Below are positions 11,477 through 21,494 of a stretch of 64,000 nucleotides of DNA, one piece after another. Source of the DNA: Chitinivorax tropicus (GTDB lineage: Bacteria > Pseudomonadota > Gammaproteobacteria > Burkholderiales > SCOH01); the NCBI RefSeq assembly GCF_014202905.1, contig NZ_JACHHY010000004.1, positions 62,001 to 126,000 of the forward strand, read 5' to 3'. The notes beneath the pieces are model-generated. The model was not told the origin of the DNA, did no database searches, and worked only from the letters and a program-made list of their open reading frames with translations. The position numbers and the translations under genes were made by a program. Every line of letters begins with the position of its first letter. Within the stretch, counting starts at the first letter, position 1.

Positions 11477-14176
11477 ATGGCGGAAACGAACGTACAACAG
11501 TTTGCCAGCGAATTGGGTCTTCAGCCGGAATTGTTGCTGGAGCAATTGAAAGCAGCGGGCGTCAGCAAGAGTAAATCGACTGATTTGCTGACAGAGCAAG
11601 ATAAAACACGTCTATTGGATTATCTGCGTCGTTCACACGGCATCAAAGATGACAAGCAGAAAATCACACTGACACGCCGCGAAACCTCGGAGATCCGCAA
11701 GTCAGATGCAACCGGCAAGGCGCGCACCATTCAGGTCGAGGTTCGTAAGAAGCGTGTTTTCGTGAAGCGCGATGCTAATGATGCAACCGTGCAGGAAGAG
11801 GTCGTCTCGTTGCCAGAGCCAGAGATCGAGGTACCTGTACCACAGGTGTCGGTGATTGATGATCAGGAGCGGGCCGCGCGCGAAGCAGAGGCGCGTCGCC
11901 AGGCCGAATTGCAACAACGTCAAGCGGAAGAACTGCGGCAGAAACAAGCCAAGGAAGCCGAGCGTCGGGCCCAGGAAGTGCCGCCTGTGCAGGAAAAGGC
12001 AGTCGAACCGGCTCCAGTCAAAGAGCCTGAGGTGGTCGAAGTCGTGCAAGCCGAACCTGTACCTGCGCCGGCGCCAGCAGCACCTGCGCCAGCCAAGGCT
12101 GACACCACGTTGCATGTGACCGAGCATCGCCAGGAGGCGCCGAAGCAGCCCACACAACGGCCCGCACAGCAGCAACCTCAGCGGCCTGCAACTGACAAAC
12201 CTGCGCCCCAAGCTGCCAAAACAGATAAAAAAGTTGAACGGCCAAGTGACAACAAAGGGGTTAAACCCGCTCCGCGTGAAAATACCTGGGATGATTCCAA
12301 TGGTAAGAAGCGGGGCCTTAAAGTCCGTGGTGGTGACACCGCAAATGGCTGGCGTTCTGGTGGTGGTAAAGGGCGGCATCGTGGTGATGCGCAGCACGCT
12401 TTCCAGCAACCGACAGAGCCCATTTCGCGTGAGGTTGTGATTCCTGAAACGATCACGGTGGCAGAGCTGGCACATAAAATGTCGGTGAAAGCTGCAGAAG
12501 TGATCAAGAATCTGATGAAGATGGGCATGATGGTTACCATCAATCAGGTGCTTGATCAGGAAACAGCCATGATCGTTGTAGAGGACATGGGACATAAGCC
12601 TCAAGCCGCCAAAGCAGATGATCCTGAAGCATTTCTGGCCGATCATGCTGATGGTGAAATCCGTGTTGAGCCTCGCGCACCGGTGGTGACCGTAATGGGT
12701 CACGTGGATCACGGCAAGACATCATTGCTTGATCATATTCGTCGGACGCGTGTGGCCAGTGGTGAAGCAGGGGGGATTACCCAGCATATCGGTGCATATC
12801 ATGTCGATACAGATCGGGGCACGATCACTTTCCTGGATACACCCGGCCACGAGGCATTTACCGCAATGCGCGCGCGCGGTGCGAAGGTGACCGACATCGT
12901 GGTGCTGGTGGTGGCAGCGGACGATGGCGTTATGCCTCAGACGATTGAGGCGATTCACCATGCCAAGGCGGCTGGTGTACCTATTGTGGTGGCTGTCAAC
13001 AAGATCGATAAGCAAGACTCCAATCCTGAACGTATTCGTCAGGAATTGGTCGCGCAGGAAGTAGTGCCCGAGGACTGGGGTGGTGACGCCATGTTTGTGG
13101 ATGTTTCCGCCAAGACAGGTCAGGGTATTGATGATCTGCTTGAAGGCATCCTGCTGCAAGCCGAAGTGCTGGAGTTGAAAGCAGCCAAAGAAGCGCCAGC
13201 CAAAGGCTTGGTCATCGAAGCGCGTCTGGACAAGGGTAAAGGCCCCGTGGCCACCATCCTGGTTCAGTCCGGCACGCTCAAGCGTGGTGATGTGATTCTG
13301 GCAGGTTCTGCGTTTGGTCGGGTCCGTGCGATGTTGGATGAAAATGGCAAAGCCATTCAAAGCGCAGGGCCTTCCATCCCATGCGAGATCCAAGGTTTGT
13401 CGGATGTGCCCAATGCAGGTGAGGAAGTCTTGGTATTGCAGGACGAGCGTAAAGCCCGCGAGATTGCTTTGTTCCGCCAGGGCAAGTTCCGCGATACATT
13501 GCTGGCCAAACGTCAGGCAGCCAAGTTGGAGAACATGTTCCAGCAGATGGGCGAGGGGGAAGTCAAGAACCTGCCGCTGATCATCAAGGCAGACGTTCAG
13601 GGCTCCTGCGAAGCATTGGCCGCATCATTGCAGAAGCTGTCAACAGAAGAAGTTCGCGTCAATATCGTACACGGTGCGGTGGGTGCAATTTCTGAGTCCG
13701 ACATCAACCTGGCCATTGCATCACAAGCGGTCATCATCGGGTTCAACATCCGTGCTGACGCCAATGCCCGTAAGTTGGCCGAATCGGAAGGTATCGATAT
13801 TCGCTACTACAATATCATTTACCAAGCGGTTGATGATGTGAAGGCTGCCATGTCTGGTATGTTGGCACCAGAGAAGCGTGAACAGGTGATTGGTAATGTT
13901 GAAGTCCGCCAGGTATTCCATGTTTCGAAGGTCGGCACCATTGCAGGATGTTTTGTTCACGATGGCTTGATCAAGCGTAATGCCAGAGTTCGTGTATTGC
14001 GCCACAACGTGGTGATCCATGATGGCGAGCTGGAATCCTTGAAGCGCTTCAAGGATGACGTCAAGGAAGTGAAACTGGGATACGAATGCGGTCTGCAGGT
14101 TCGCAATTACAATGATATCGTGGAAGGGGACTTCCTCGAAGTATATGAAATCATTGAGGTTGCTCGTACCCTTTAA
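11477..14176 (+). CDS. infB: Translation initiation factor IF-2
   Basis: Translational GTPase that brings fMet-tRNA to the 30S initiation complex. 899 residues (E. coli 890). It has an IF2_N domain at the start, a long low-complexity K/E/Q/P/A-rich linker (about 100-310), and a second IF2_N motif near 325. The GTPase domain has G1 GHVDHGKT near 407-414, G3 DTPGHEAF and G4 NKIDK. Domains II to IV follow. Shine-Dalgarno TAGGAG precedes the ATG. The linker is strongly Pro/Ala/Gln-rich but stays in frame. Confidence 0.98.
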   Translation: MAETNVQQFASELGLQPELLLEQLKAAGVSKSKSTDLLTEQDKTRLLDYLRRSHGIKDDKQKITLTRRETSEIRKSDATGKARTIQVEVRKKRVFVKRDANDATVQEEVVSLPEPEIEVPVPQVSVIDDQERAAREAEARRQAELQQRQAEELRQKQAKEAERRAQEVPPVQEKAVEPAPVKEPEVVEVVQAEPVPAPAPAAPAPAKADTTLHVTEHRQEAPKQPTQRPAQQQPQRPATDKPAPQAAKTDKKVERPSDNKGVKPAPRENTWDDSNGKKRGLKVRGGDTANGWRSGGGKGRHRGDAQHAFQQPTEPISREVVIPETITVAELAHKMSVKAAEVIKNLMKMGMMVTINQVLDQETAMIVVEDMGHKPQAAKADDPEAFLADHADGEIRVEPRAPVVTVMGHVDHGKTSLLDHIRRTRVASGEAGGITQHIGAYHVDTDRGTITFLDTPGHEAFTAMRARGAKVTDIVVLVVAADDGVMPQTIEAIHHAKAAGVPIVVAVNKIDKQDSNPERIRQELVAQEVVPEDWGGDAMFVDVSAKTGQGIDDLLEGILLQAEVLELKAAKEAPAKGLVIEARLDKGKGPVATILVQSGTLKRGDVILAGSAFGRVRAMLDENGKAIQSAGPSIPCEIQGLSDVPNAGEEVLVLQDERKAREIALFRQGKFRDTLLAKRQAAKLENMFQQMGEGEVKNLPLIIKADVQGSCEALAASLQKLSTEEVRVNIVHGAVGAISESDINLAIASQAVIIGFNIRADANARKLAESEGIDIRYYNIIYQAVDDVKAAMSGMLAPEKREQVIGNVEVRQVFHVSKVGTIAGCFVHDGLIKRNARVRVLRHNVVIHDGELESLKRFKDDVKEVKLGYECGLQVRNYNDIVEGDFLEVYEIIEVARTL

Positions 14177-14256
14177 TTGCAGCGCGGGCACATCTGATGG
14201 ATGTGCCCGGTAGATTGCATGGGTGGGGGCAGCCTCACCTATGCTGAGTAAAAAGT

Positions 14257-14631
14257 ATGGCAAGAGATTTTTCTCGTTCGGACCGTGTTGGACAGCAAAT
14301 TCAGCGTGAATTACCGAACATCATCCGTTTTGAGCTGAAGGACCCTCGCATTGGGATGTTGACCATCACCGATGTGGAGGTGACGCGTGACTATTCGCAT
14401 GCAAAGGTGTTTTTCACGGTGCTGGGAGATGAAACGCAGCAAGCCCAGACGTTGGAAACATTGGAACATGCTGCGGGTTTCCTGCGCAATGAATTGGGTA
14501 AACGGATCAAGATGCGGAGCATGCCTCTATTGCATTTCAAGTATGACGTGTCTGTTGAGCGTGGCATGCAGTTGTCCAGCCTGATCGATCGCGCTGTGTC
14601 AGATACCGCGAAGGACGACGACGAAGCGTGA
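14257..14631 (+). CDS. rbfA: Ribosome-binding factor A
   Basis: KH-fold 30S maturation and cold-adaptation factor. 124 residues with the typical start FSRSDRVGQQIQRELPNIIR, LTITDVEVTRDYSHAKVFFT and KIRMR-type core (here KRIKMRSMPLLHFKYD). Its stop overlaps the GTG start of truB by four bases, so translation is coupled. Confidence 0.96.
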   Translation: MARDFSRSDRVGQQIQRELPNIIRFELKDPRIGMLTITDVEVTRDYSHAKVFFTVLGDETQQAQTLETLEHAAGFLRNELGKRIKMRSMPLLHFKYDVSVERGMQLSSLIDRAVSDTAKDDDEA

Positions 14632-15545
14632 CCCAGCAATTCAAGCGAATCAAGCGCCCCATTACAGGGGTGTTGCTGCTGGATAAGCCTCTGGGTGTTT
14701 CCAGCAATGGTGTGCTACAAAAAGTGAAATGGCTGTTTCAGGCGGAAAAAGCCGGTCATACCGGGAATCTTGACCCGCTGGCGACAGGTTTGCTTCCCAT
14801 CTGCCTTGGGGAGGCAACCAAATTCTCGCAGGCTTTGCTGGACGCAGACAAGGCATATGTAGCCACGCTCAAGCTAGGTGAAGTGACGACGACCGGAGAT
14901 GCAGAAGGCGAAGTCATCGAGCGACGCGAGGTGTCTTATACGCCAGCGCAGTTGCAGTTGGTTTTGGGTGGACTGGTGGGTTGCATTGAACAAGTACCAC
15001 CAATGTATTCCGCCTTGAAGCATCAAGGTAAAGCACTGTATGAATATGCGCGCCAGGGCGTCGAGATTGTACGTCAGGCGCGGGCAGTCACTATCTTCGA
15101 GCTGACACTGTTGGATGCCAAGGCGGACGTGATCCAGATCGAGGTCAGTTGCAGTAAAGGTACCTATATCCGTGTACTGGCGGAGGAAATAGGGCGGCAA
15201 CTTGGATGTGGCGCCCACCTGATTGGGTTACATCGGACCCGCACCGCTGGTTTTGATGTGGCAGATGCCATCACGATCGATGCGTTGGAGGCGCTGGCCC
15301 CAGCGGATCGAGATGCATTGCTCCTTGATGCAGATGTGTTGCTTGCATCGTTGCCTTCTGCCAGTCTGGCACAGGAATCAGCCTATGCCTTTACACACGG
15401 GCAGGCGGTGAAATGTGCCGTGGAGCAAGATGCCGGAGAAATCAAAGTATATGGCCCGTCGGGTGCCTTTCTTGGTTTGGGTGAAGTCACTGCAGACCAG
15501 CGAATTGCGCCGAAGCGGGTATTAAGGATTGATCGTGAGATGTGA
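14628..15545 (+). CDS. truB: tRNA pseudouridine(55) synthase TruB
   Basis: Makes pseudouridine at position 55 in the T-loop of tRNAs. 305 residues. The catalytic Asp is about D49 in GHTGNLDPLATGLLP. KAYVATLKLG, the VPPMYSALKHQGKALYEYAR motif and SCSKGTYIRVLAEEIG are also visible, and a PUA-like C-terminus follows. The start codon is GTG inside the rbfA stop (GTGA overlap). Last gene of the rimP operon before the rpsO promoter. Confidence 0.97.
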   Translation: MTQQFKRIKRPITGVLLLDKPLGVSSNGVLQKVKWLFQAEKAGHTGNLDPLATGLLPICLGEATKFSQALLDADKAYVATLKLGEVTTTGDAEGEVIERREVSYTPAQLQLVLGGLVGCIEQVPPMYSALKHQGKALYEYARQGVEIVRQARAVTIFELTLLDAKADVIQIEVSCSKGTYIRVLAEEIGRQLGCGAHLIGLHRTRTAGFDVADAITIDALEALAPADRDALLLDADVLLASLPSASLAQESAYAFTHGQAVKCAVEQDAGEIKVYGPSGAFLGLGEVTADQRIAPKRVLRIDREM

Positions 15546-15593
15546 TCTCATGATACATGTTGCGCAAGCAAGTTTGTCTTCGCCATCGACAAC

Positions 15594-15623
15594 TTGAGGA
15601 TGTGCCTTGAGCAAAGGTACAAT
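15594..15623 (+). promoter_or_regulatory. Promoter of rpsO
   Basis: -35 TTGAGG at 15594-15599, an 18-base spacer, and -10 TACAAT at 15618-15623, about 33 bases ahead of the rpsO ATG. Confidence 0.65.
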
Positions 15624-15656
15624 AAGCGTTTTTGAATATTTTGGAGAATACCCAAC

Positions 15657-15926
15657 ATGGCTATGAATGCAGCAAGCAAAGCCGAAGTCGTCAAGCAATT
15701 TGCCCGTAAAGAAGGTGATACAGGGTCCCCTCAGGTACAGGTCGCTCTGTTGACCGCACGTATCAATGACCTGACTGGTCACTTCAAAGCCCACCAGAAA
15801 GACCACCACGGTCGCCGTGGCCTGCTGAAGATGGTAAGCCGTCGCCGCCGCCTGCTGGACTACCTGAAAGACACTGATCTGGATGGCTATCGTGCTCTGA
15901 TCGAGCAACTCGGCCTGCGCAAGTAA
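15657..15926 (+). CDS. rpsO: 30S ribosomal protein S15
   Basis: Primary 16S rRNA-binding protein of the small subunit platform. 89 residues, exactly the family length. It shows [19 protein letters not shown] and the [16 protein letters not shown] signature. GGAG precedes the ATG. The rpsO-pnp order is conserved across proteobacteria. Confidence 0.99.
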   Translation: MAMNAASKAEVVKQFARKEGDTGSPQVQVALLTARINDLTGHFKAHQKDHHGRRGLLKMVSRRRRLLDYLKDTDLDGYRALIEQLGLRK

Positions 15927-15976
15927 GCCAAATGCGGAAGTCGGGTCGGACGAATGTCTGACTGCCTTGTTGGGTA

Positions 15977-16121
15977 AGTGGCTGCTACACCTGTTCCAGC
16001 CACTCGCCGGCCCGTTTCCTTTCCTTGTTTTCCTCAATCTCGCAGCGTCCAGTTTCAATTCGGGCGTCTGGCAGGTTGTTGAAAGTGGCTTGCCTTACAG
16101 GTTTCAACTCAGGGCACTTTC
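15977..16121 (+). promoter_or_regulatory. Stem-loops in the rpsO-pnp intergenic region
   Basis: First hairpin 15977-16004: an eight-pair stem (AGTGGCTG/CAGCCACT) with a 12-base loop, followed by a pyrimidine-rich stretch, so possibly a partial terminator. Further right, GTTGAAA (16078) pairs with TTTCAAC (16102-16108), and GAAAGTG (16081) can alternatively pair with CACTTTC (16115-16121). In enterobacteria the pnp leader hairpin is the site of RNase III/PNPase autoregulation. A similar role here is inference. Confidence 0.5.
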
Positions 16122-16190
16122 CACAGCCTGCTCGTTCTGACCAACGCCAAACCGGACTGCACGTTGCACAACGTTCCTGAAAGGATCACC

Positions 16191-18317
16191 GTGAGTCTCG
16201 TCAAAAAATCATTCCAATACGGCCAGCATACCGTTACCTTCGAAACAGGTGAAATCGCCCGCCAGGCAACTGGTGCCGTCATGTGCTCCATGGGCGACAC
16301 AGTTGTTCTGGTAACCGTGGTGGGGGCGACTGGTGTCAAACCAGGGCAGGATTTCTTTCCGCTGACTGTTGACTATCAAGAGCGTACCTATGCCGCTGGC
16401 AAGATCCCAGGTGGATTTTTCAAACGTGAGGGTCGTCCTTCTGAAAAAGAAATCCTGACTTCCCGTTTGATCGATCGCCCGCTACGCCCGCTCTTCCCTG
16501 AAGGTTTCTATAACGAAGTGCAGATCGTGGCGACGGTGATGTCATCCGATCCTGAGATTGATGCAGACATTCCTGCCATGCTGGGCGCCTCTGCTGCATT
16601 GGCCGTTTCCGGCATTCCATTTGATGGCCCGATTGGTGCTGCCCGCGTGGCCTATGTGGATGGTCAATATGTGTTGAATCCGACTGCTTCCCAGCTGAAG
16701 TCAACTCAGTTGGATCTGGTCGTGGCAGGCACAGCCCAGGCGGTATTGATGGTCGAATCCGAGGCGACAGAGTTGCCTGAGGATGTGATGTTGGGTGCCG
16801 TGGTATACGGCCATGACCAGATGCAGGCGGCGATCAATGCTATCAATGAGCTTGCGGATGAGGCGGGTAAAGACCTGTGGGATTGGCAGCCACCTACAAA
16901 AGATGAGGAAATGATTGCCCGTATTGCCACATTGGCAGAGGCCGATCTGAATGAAGCATTCCGCATCAAACAAAAGCAGTTGCGTTCGAACAAGATCGAT
17001 GAAATCGCGGAGCGTGTGTTCGGTGAACTGATCACTGAAGAGATGGATACGCAGCGCGTCAACCAGATCAAGGGTATTTTCAAGGATCTGGAAGCCAAGA
17101 TCGTCCGTGGTCAGATTCTGTCTGGCGAGCCACGTATTGATGGCCGGGATACCCGCACGGTCCGTCCGATCACCATCCGTACCGGCGTGTTGCCGCGTAC
17201 ACATGGATCGGTTCTGTTCACCCGCGGTGAGACACAAGCACTAGTAGTGGCGACGTTGGGCACGAAACAGGATGAGCAGATCATCGATGCGTTGACCGGT
17301 GAGTACTCCGAGCGGTTCATGCTGCACTATAACTTCCCACCGTATTCAACTGGTGAGACAGGCCGCGTGGGCTCGCCCAAGCGTCGTGAAATCGGCCATG
17401 GCCGCTTGGCTAAGCGGGCTCTGGTTGCGGTGCTGCCCGCATCGGAGGACTTTGGCTACTCCATGCGTGTCGTGTCCGAAATCACCGAATCCAACGGCTC
17501 CAGCTCGATGGCTTCTGTATGCGGTGGCAGCTTGTCCTTGATGGATGCCGGTGTGCCACTGAAGGATCACGTCGCCGGTATCGCAATGGGCCTGATCAAG
17601 GAAGGCAATCGCTTTGCGGTGCTGACGGATATCCTGGGCGATGAAGATCACTTGGGCGATATGGACTTCAAGGTGGCCGGTACCGCGAATGGTGTGACCG
17701 CGCTGCAGATGGACATCAAGATCAACGGTATCACCAAGGAAATCATGAAGGTGGCGTTGGATCAGGCCAAGGAAGGCCGCCTGCATATTCTGGGTATCAT
17801 GCAGGGCACACTGCAGGGCGCGCGCGATGAGATTTCCCAGCACGCCCCACGTATGTACACCATGAAGATCAATCCAGAGAAGATCCGTGATGTGATCGGC
17901 AAGGGTGGTGCAGTAATTCGCGCGTTGACTGAGGAAACCGGCACGCAGATCGATATCGCGGAAGATGGCACCATCACCATTGCTTCGACCAGTGCTGAGG
18001 GGGCGGAAGCCGCCAAGAAGCGTATCGAGCAGATCACTGCCGAGGTTGAAATTGGCAAGGTGTACGAGGGTACAGTCATCCGCCTGCTGGAGTTTGGCGC
18101 AATCGTGAACATCCTGCCAGGTCGGGATGGATTGTTGCACATTTCCCAGATCGCCAACGAGCGCGTCAACAATGTGGCTGATTATGTCAAGGAAGGCCAA
18201 CAGGTTCGCGTCAAGGTGCTGGAGCAAGATGACAAAGGCAAGATCCGTTTGTCGATGAAAGCCCTGTTGGCAGAAGTGGCACCCGCAGCGCCTGCCAGCG
18301 AGCCAGCTGCTGAGTGA
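16191..18317 (+). CDS. pnp: Polyribonucleotide nucleotidyltransferase (PNPase)
   Basis: Phosphorolytic 3'-5' exoribonuclease of the RNA degradosome. Two RNase PH domains flank a helical linker. KH ([20 protein letters not shown]) and S1 ([20 protein letters not shown]) domains sit at the C-terminus. Catalytic features [14 protein letters not shown] and the [19 protein letters not shown] region are intact. An upstream TTG at 16164 would add nine residues. GAAAGGA at 16179-16185 lies five bases before the GTG at 16191 and the family starts at this point ([18 protein letters not shown]), so GTG 16191 (708 residues) is chosen. Confidence 0.97.
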   Translation: MSLVKKSFQYGQHTVTFETGEIARQATGAVMCSMGDTVVLVTVVGATGVKPGQDFFPLTVDYQERTYAAGKIPGGFFKREGRPSEKEILTSRLIDRPLRPLFPEGFYNEVQIVATVMSSDPEIDADIPAMLGASAALAVSGIPFDGPIGAARVAYVDGQYVLNPTASQLKSTQLDLVVAGTAQAVLMVESEATELPEDVMLGAVVYGHDQMQAAINAINELADEAGKDLWDWQPPTKDEEMIARIATLAEADLNEAFRIKQKQLRSNKIDEIAERVFGELITEEMDTQRVNQIKGIFKDLEAKIVRGQILSGEPRIDGRDTRTVRPITIRTGVLPRTHGSVLFTRGETQALVVATLGTKQDEQIIDALTGEYSERFMLHYNFPPYSTGETGRVGSPKRREIGHGRLAKRALVAVLPASEDFGYSMRVVSEITESNGSSSMASVCGGSLSLMDAGVPLKDHVAGIAMGLIKEGNRFAVLTDILGDEDHLGDMDFKVAGTANGVTALQMDIKINGITKEIMKVALDQAKEGRLHILGIMQGTLQGARDEISQHAPRMYTMKINPEKIRDVIGKGGAVIRALTEETGTQIDIAEDGTITIASTSAEGAEAAKKRIEQITAEVEIGKVYEGTVIRLLEFGAIVNILPGRDGLLHISQIANERVNNVADYVKEGQQVRVKVLEQDDKGKIRLSMKALLAEVAPAAPASEPAAE

Positions 18318-18346
18318 TATCGCTCACTGGTCGATAGATTTGCAAG

Positions 18347-18368
18347 ACGCCCCATTCGGGGCGTTTTT
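18347..18368 (+). terminator. Rho-independent terminator of pnp
   Basis: ACGCCCC/GGGGCGT stem with an ATTC loop followed by five T residues, 30 bases past the pnp stop. Confidence 0.93.
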
Positions 18369-18682
18369 GTTTTGGTGGTCAGGTGCCACGGCTGTCTGGT
18401 GGGGAGGCGCTGGCATTTGCCACATGACTTCCTGTGGCGATGAAGTGAATCTCGGTTTCAAGCTTTCACATCCATTGATGCATGATCTTGTGCTGAATGG
18501 CTATTGGGCACGAGGGAGACAGCGACATGTCGAGCCCAGGGCGTGATAGTCGTTGCTTGTCGTTACTGTCAATATTCAAATATTCGAAAGTATGTCATTT
18601 TCTTGAGTGGCGTGCCCTTGCGGTGGCATGATCCGGTCTTGGGCTGGTAAAAAACAACCTTGATTGATCGACAGAAAGTGAT

Positions 18683-19288
18683 ATGAAAATACTGAATCCT
18701 GCAGTTGAGAGCGCGTTGCAGCGTGGTGAGTCGATCAAATTGAATATTGGTGGCGGCTCGACCCGCCGGGAAGGGTATTTCAATATTGATCGGGTGGCGC
18801 TGCCAGAGGTGGATATTGTGGCGGACTTGAACGCACCCTTGAGCCTGTTGCCCGACAACAGTGTCAGCGCGATCTACACCAATCATGTACTGGAGCATAT
18901 TGAGAATCTGCTCGGCCTGATGGAAGAGATCCATCGCATTTGCCAGCCAGATGCGCAAATCGAGATCATCGTTCCTCACTTTTCGAGCCCTTGGTATTAC
19001 TCGGATCCGACCCATGTCCGGCCCTGGGGCATCTATACCATTGATTATTTCATGGACAAGGAAGACCAGATGGGGCGCAGGGTGCCCAGCTATTACTCCA
19101 GCGCGCGTTTTCGTTTGTTGGAGCGGAAGGTGGTGTTCACCCGCAAAAATCTATTCGATCGCATTGTGGTGCCAATCCTGCGAGTGGTGCTCAATCGTTG
19201 GTTCAAAGCGATGGAGGCCTACGAACGGCGCTGGGTGTGGATCTATCCGGTCACGGAAATCCAGATGCGGGTGGTGCCCAAGAAGTGA
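18683..19288 (+). CDS. Class I SAM-dependent methyltransferase domain protein
   Basis: 201-residue cytoplasmic protein with a Rossmann-type methyltransferase core: KLNIGGGSTRREGYFNID is motif I (about 19-36), and VLEHIENLLGLMEEIHRI is the post-motif helix. The family is often called methyltransferase domain-containing and is common near surface polysaccharide genes. No such neighbours are present here. The C-terminal third is basic and aromatic (NRWFKAMEAYERRWVWIYP). The substrate is unknown. Single-gene unit following the pnp terminator. Confidence 0.72.
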   Translation: MKILNPAVESALQRGESIKLNIGGGSTRREGYFNIDRVALPEVDIVADLNAPLSLLPDNSVSAIYTNHVLEHIENLLGLMEEIHRICQPDAQIEIIVPHFSSPWYYSDPTHVRPWGIYTIDYFMDKEDQMGRRVPSYYSSARFRLLERKVVFTRKNLFDRIVVPILRVVLNRWFKAMEAYERRWVWIYPVTEIQMRVVPKK

Positions 19289-19352
19289 TCGGATCTGCTT
19301 CTTGGGCAAATGTGGTCAAATGCGGTAGGGTTGATCCACCTGCGGCAGGTAA

Positions 19353-19889
19353 TCAGCTCATGATCGGCGGGTAGCTGCCAAATTCGATTTCATACAGACT
19401 GGTCAGCTCGTCTTCGCCTGGCAGCACCAGATCCTGCTGATAACTTAGGCCGATGGCCTCCAGCAGGCGGCAAGAGGGTTGATTGTCTGGTGAGGTGATG
19501 CCCAGCAGACGCGAGAGCTTGAGCGTGTCGCGCGCGAAGCCGACCATGGCCTGGGCGGCTTCGCGGGCATAGCCATGGCCACGATGGGCGGGGAGAAAGG
19601 CATAGCCGATGTCCACCGCAGGTAGGCTGTCACGCCGGATCAGGCCACACATACCAAGTAAGGAATGCCCTTGCTGGTGTTCGACGGCAAACAGGCCAAA
19701 GCCGTGTTGGGCATAGCTGGCCATCGGGCCGCGTTGTAGAAATTGCTCGGCATCGGCTATGGAGTGTACATGGCGATCACCGATGTTGTTGAGCCAGTCT
19801 GGGTCGTTGACAAGCGTCAAGATGAACGGCGCGTCGGACAGATTGAATTCACGCAGAATCAGCCGCTCGGTGCGGGTGATGATGGTCAT
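19353..19889 (-). CDS. GNAT-family N-acetyltransferase (RimJ/RimL type)
   Basis: 178-residue acetyl-CoA-dependent N-acetyltransferase. It begins TERLILREFNLSDAPFI, typical of the RimJ/RimL/SpeG-like subgroup. The acetyl-CoA loop is AFLPAHRGHGYAREAAQAM (R/Q-x-x-G-x-G/A variant, about 105-123). The ATG overlaps the stop of the upstream M1 peptidase gene (ATGA), so the two are co-translated. The acceptor is unknown. Confidence 0.85.
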   Translation of the reverse strand: MTIITRTERLILREFNLSDAPFILTLVNDPDWLNNIGDRHVHSIADAEQFLQRGPMASYAQHGFGLFAVEHQQGHSLLGMCGLIRRDSLPAVDIGYAFLPAHRGHGYAREAAQAMVGFARDTLKLSRLLGITSPDNQPSCRLLEAIGLSYQQDLVLPGEDELTSLYEIEFGSYPPIMS

Positions 19890-21226
19890 GATGCGGCCCC
19901 TTGTTTGGCGGGTGCAGCCTGATACACCCAGCGGTTGAAGAATTCACCCAGATCCTGCCCACTTGCCGCTTCCATGGCCCGTTTGAAGTCGCCAGTGTGG
20001 ACGGCCCGACCCCAGTGGTGTTGGGTATAGTGCTTGATGCCAGCCCAGAACGCCTGTTCACCGAGTTGCCCACGCAATTGGTGAATCAGATAAGCGCCCT
20101 TGTCATAAACCAGAGCCCGGTCGTTCAAGGTGGGGGATCGCCAGTCCGGGAAGATCAGTGGTTTGTCTTGTCCTTGATCGCGGATGGTTTCATAAGACTC
20201 CTGCAAATCTTCGATATAGGCTAGATACAGATCACGCCCGAATCGATGCTCCAGATAAGCTACAGTCATGAAGCTGGCCAGCCCTTCATTCAGCCACATC
20301 TCAGTCCAGGCGTGGTTGGTCAGGCCGTTTCCCCACCATTGATGCGCCAGCTCATGTGCGCCCAGCCAGATCTTGCTGGGATCAGCCAGCACTCGTTGGC
20401 CGTATTTTTCATTCAGCATGGCAATCTGGTCGAGCTCCTGAGCAGCATTGGCATGGGTTAGCACCTGTGTGTAGTGCTGGCCAGGGTAGGGCATGCCGGC
20501 TTTGTTCTCAAAGAATGCAACCATGTCTGCTGTGTCGGCAAACACCTGTTTCAGCGCTTGCCGATCCATCGTGGGTGGCCCCAGGTAGCGCAGTGTCACT
20601 TGCTGGTAGCGATCTTGGGCCTCGCTGAAGGGGCCAGCTGCAAAGCCATACAGATAGCTTGGCTTAGGCTGGGTTTGGCGCCAGGTGGTCAGGGTGGTGC
20701 CTGGTGTGTGGGCATGCTGATCAATCAGCTCGCCGGTGGCAGTGGTGGTCAGGTCGCTGGGTGCCACCAAGTGCAGGGTAAAGCTGGCACGCTCCTGTGG
20801 GGCATCGACACAGGGCATCCAATCACTGGTGCTGTATGCGGTGTAGACCTGGCGGGCGTCGGGAAGAAAATACAAGCCGGCCTTGGGTTGCCCTCGGTAA
20901 CGGATGGTCAAGACCCGCTCGGCATCAGGCTGTGCTGGCAGCGTGATCTGCAGCTGCTTGTCCATCATCTGAAAGGGGAGCGCCTGCCCAGCCGTCTCGA
21001 CCGCTGTGATATCCAGGGCGCCACGATCCAGTATCAGCTGTGATGTGGCGTGGGCCAGGTGGATATCCAGCTGCCCTGATATGGCCTGTTGTTCAGGCAA
21101 AAGGGTGAGTGTCAGCTCATAATGGTGAATGTCCTGGGCTGTCGGGGTGTCTGGCAATGTGGCGCAGGCCGTGATGAGCGGCAACGCGCCTATACCAATC
21201 AGCGACATGATGCTTTGATTGAACAT
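19886..21226 (-). CDS. M1-family zinc metallopeptidase, predicted lipoprotein
   Basis: 446 residues. The N-terminus has a hydrophobic signal and a lipobox LITAC (Cys21), so the protein is likely anchored in a cell-envelope membrane. The catalytic motif is HELAHQWWGN (H291, E292, H295) with the third zinc ligand E314 in WLNEGLASF. The usual GAMEN exopeptidase motif is replaced by AAQELDQ, a pattern I associate with a subgroup of short M1 proteins. It is much shorter than PepN (about 870) because it lacks the large C-terminal helical domain. First gene of a two-gene unit with the GNAT enzyme. Confidence 0.88.
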   Translation of the reverse strand: MFNQSIMSLIGIGALPLITACATLPDTPTAQDIHHYELTLTLLPEQQAISGQLDIHLAHATSQLILDRGALDITAVETAGQALPFQMMDKQLQITLPAQPDAERVLTIRYRGQPKAGLYFLPDARQVYTAYSTSDWMPCVDAPQERASFTLHLVAPSDLTTTATGELIDQHAHTPGTTLTTWRQTQPKPSYLYGFAAGPFSEAQDRYQQVTLRYLGPPTMDRQALKQVFADTADMVAFFENKAGMPYPGQHYTQVLTHANAAQELDQIAMLNEKYGQRVLADPSKIWLGAHELAHQWWGNGLTNHAWTEMWLNEGLASFMTVAYLEHRFGRDLYLAYIEDLQESYETIRDQGQDKPLIFPDWRSPTLNDRALVYDKGAYLIHQLRGQLGEQAFWAGIKHYTQHHWGRAVHTGDFKRAMEAASGQDLGEFFNRWVYQAAPAKQGAAS

Positions 21227-21416
21227 GAATGGCCTTTAACAAAACTTGGTGATCAGTCACACAGAAACAAGAAAAAGCACATGGCCTGGCGTGGCCGCTG
21301 TACCTGCCACAGAAGCGAGGCCCAGGCAGTATGCCAATACTGTCGCATTGATGTCAGCTCTGTGTTGGGTTGGGCATATCTTGCATGCGCTATCTGAGAA
21401 ATACCTTGCCTAATTT

Positions 21417-21454
21417 TTGCGCTAGCGCAAGGCGGCAAAATTGCTGCAGTGCAA
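21417..21454 (+). promoter_or_regulatory. Cluster of TTGC/GCAA inverted repeats ahead of phaJ/pta
   Basis: A perfect 14-base palindrome TTGCGCTAGCGCAA (21417-21430), then GCAAAATTGC (21435-21444), then near-palindromic TTGCTGCAGTGCAA (21441-21454), all within 70 bases upstream of the start. Such TTGC/GCAA elements resemble PhaR-type operators described for PHA genes. Assignment to PhaR is inference. Confidence 0.45.
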
Positions 21455-21494
21455 AAATGTCATCGAAAACTGCTATGAAGGGTTGTCGACTGAG

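Noticed and set aside
18340-18546. 68-codon plus-strand frame after pnp
   Set aside because: It runs through the pnp terminator and the product is Trp/Gly-rich without family features.
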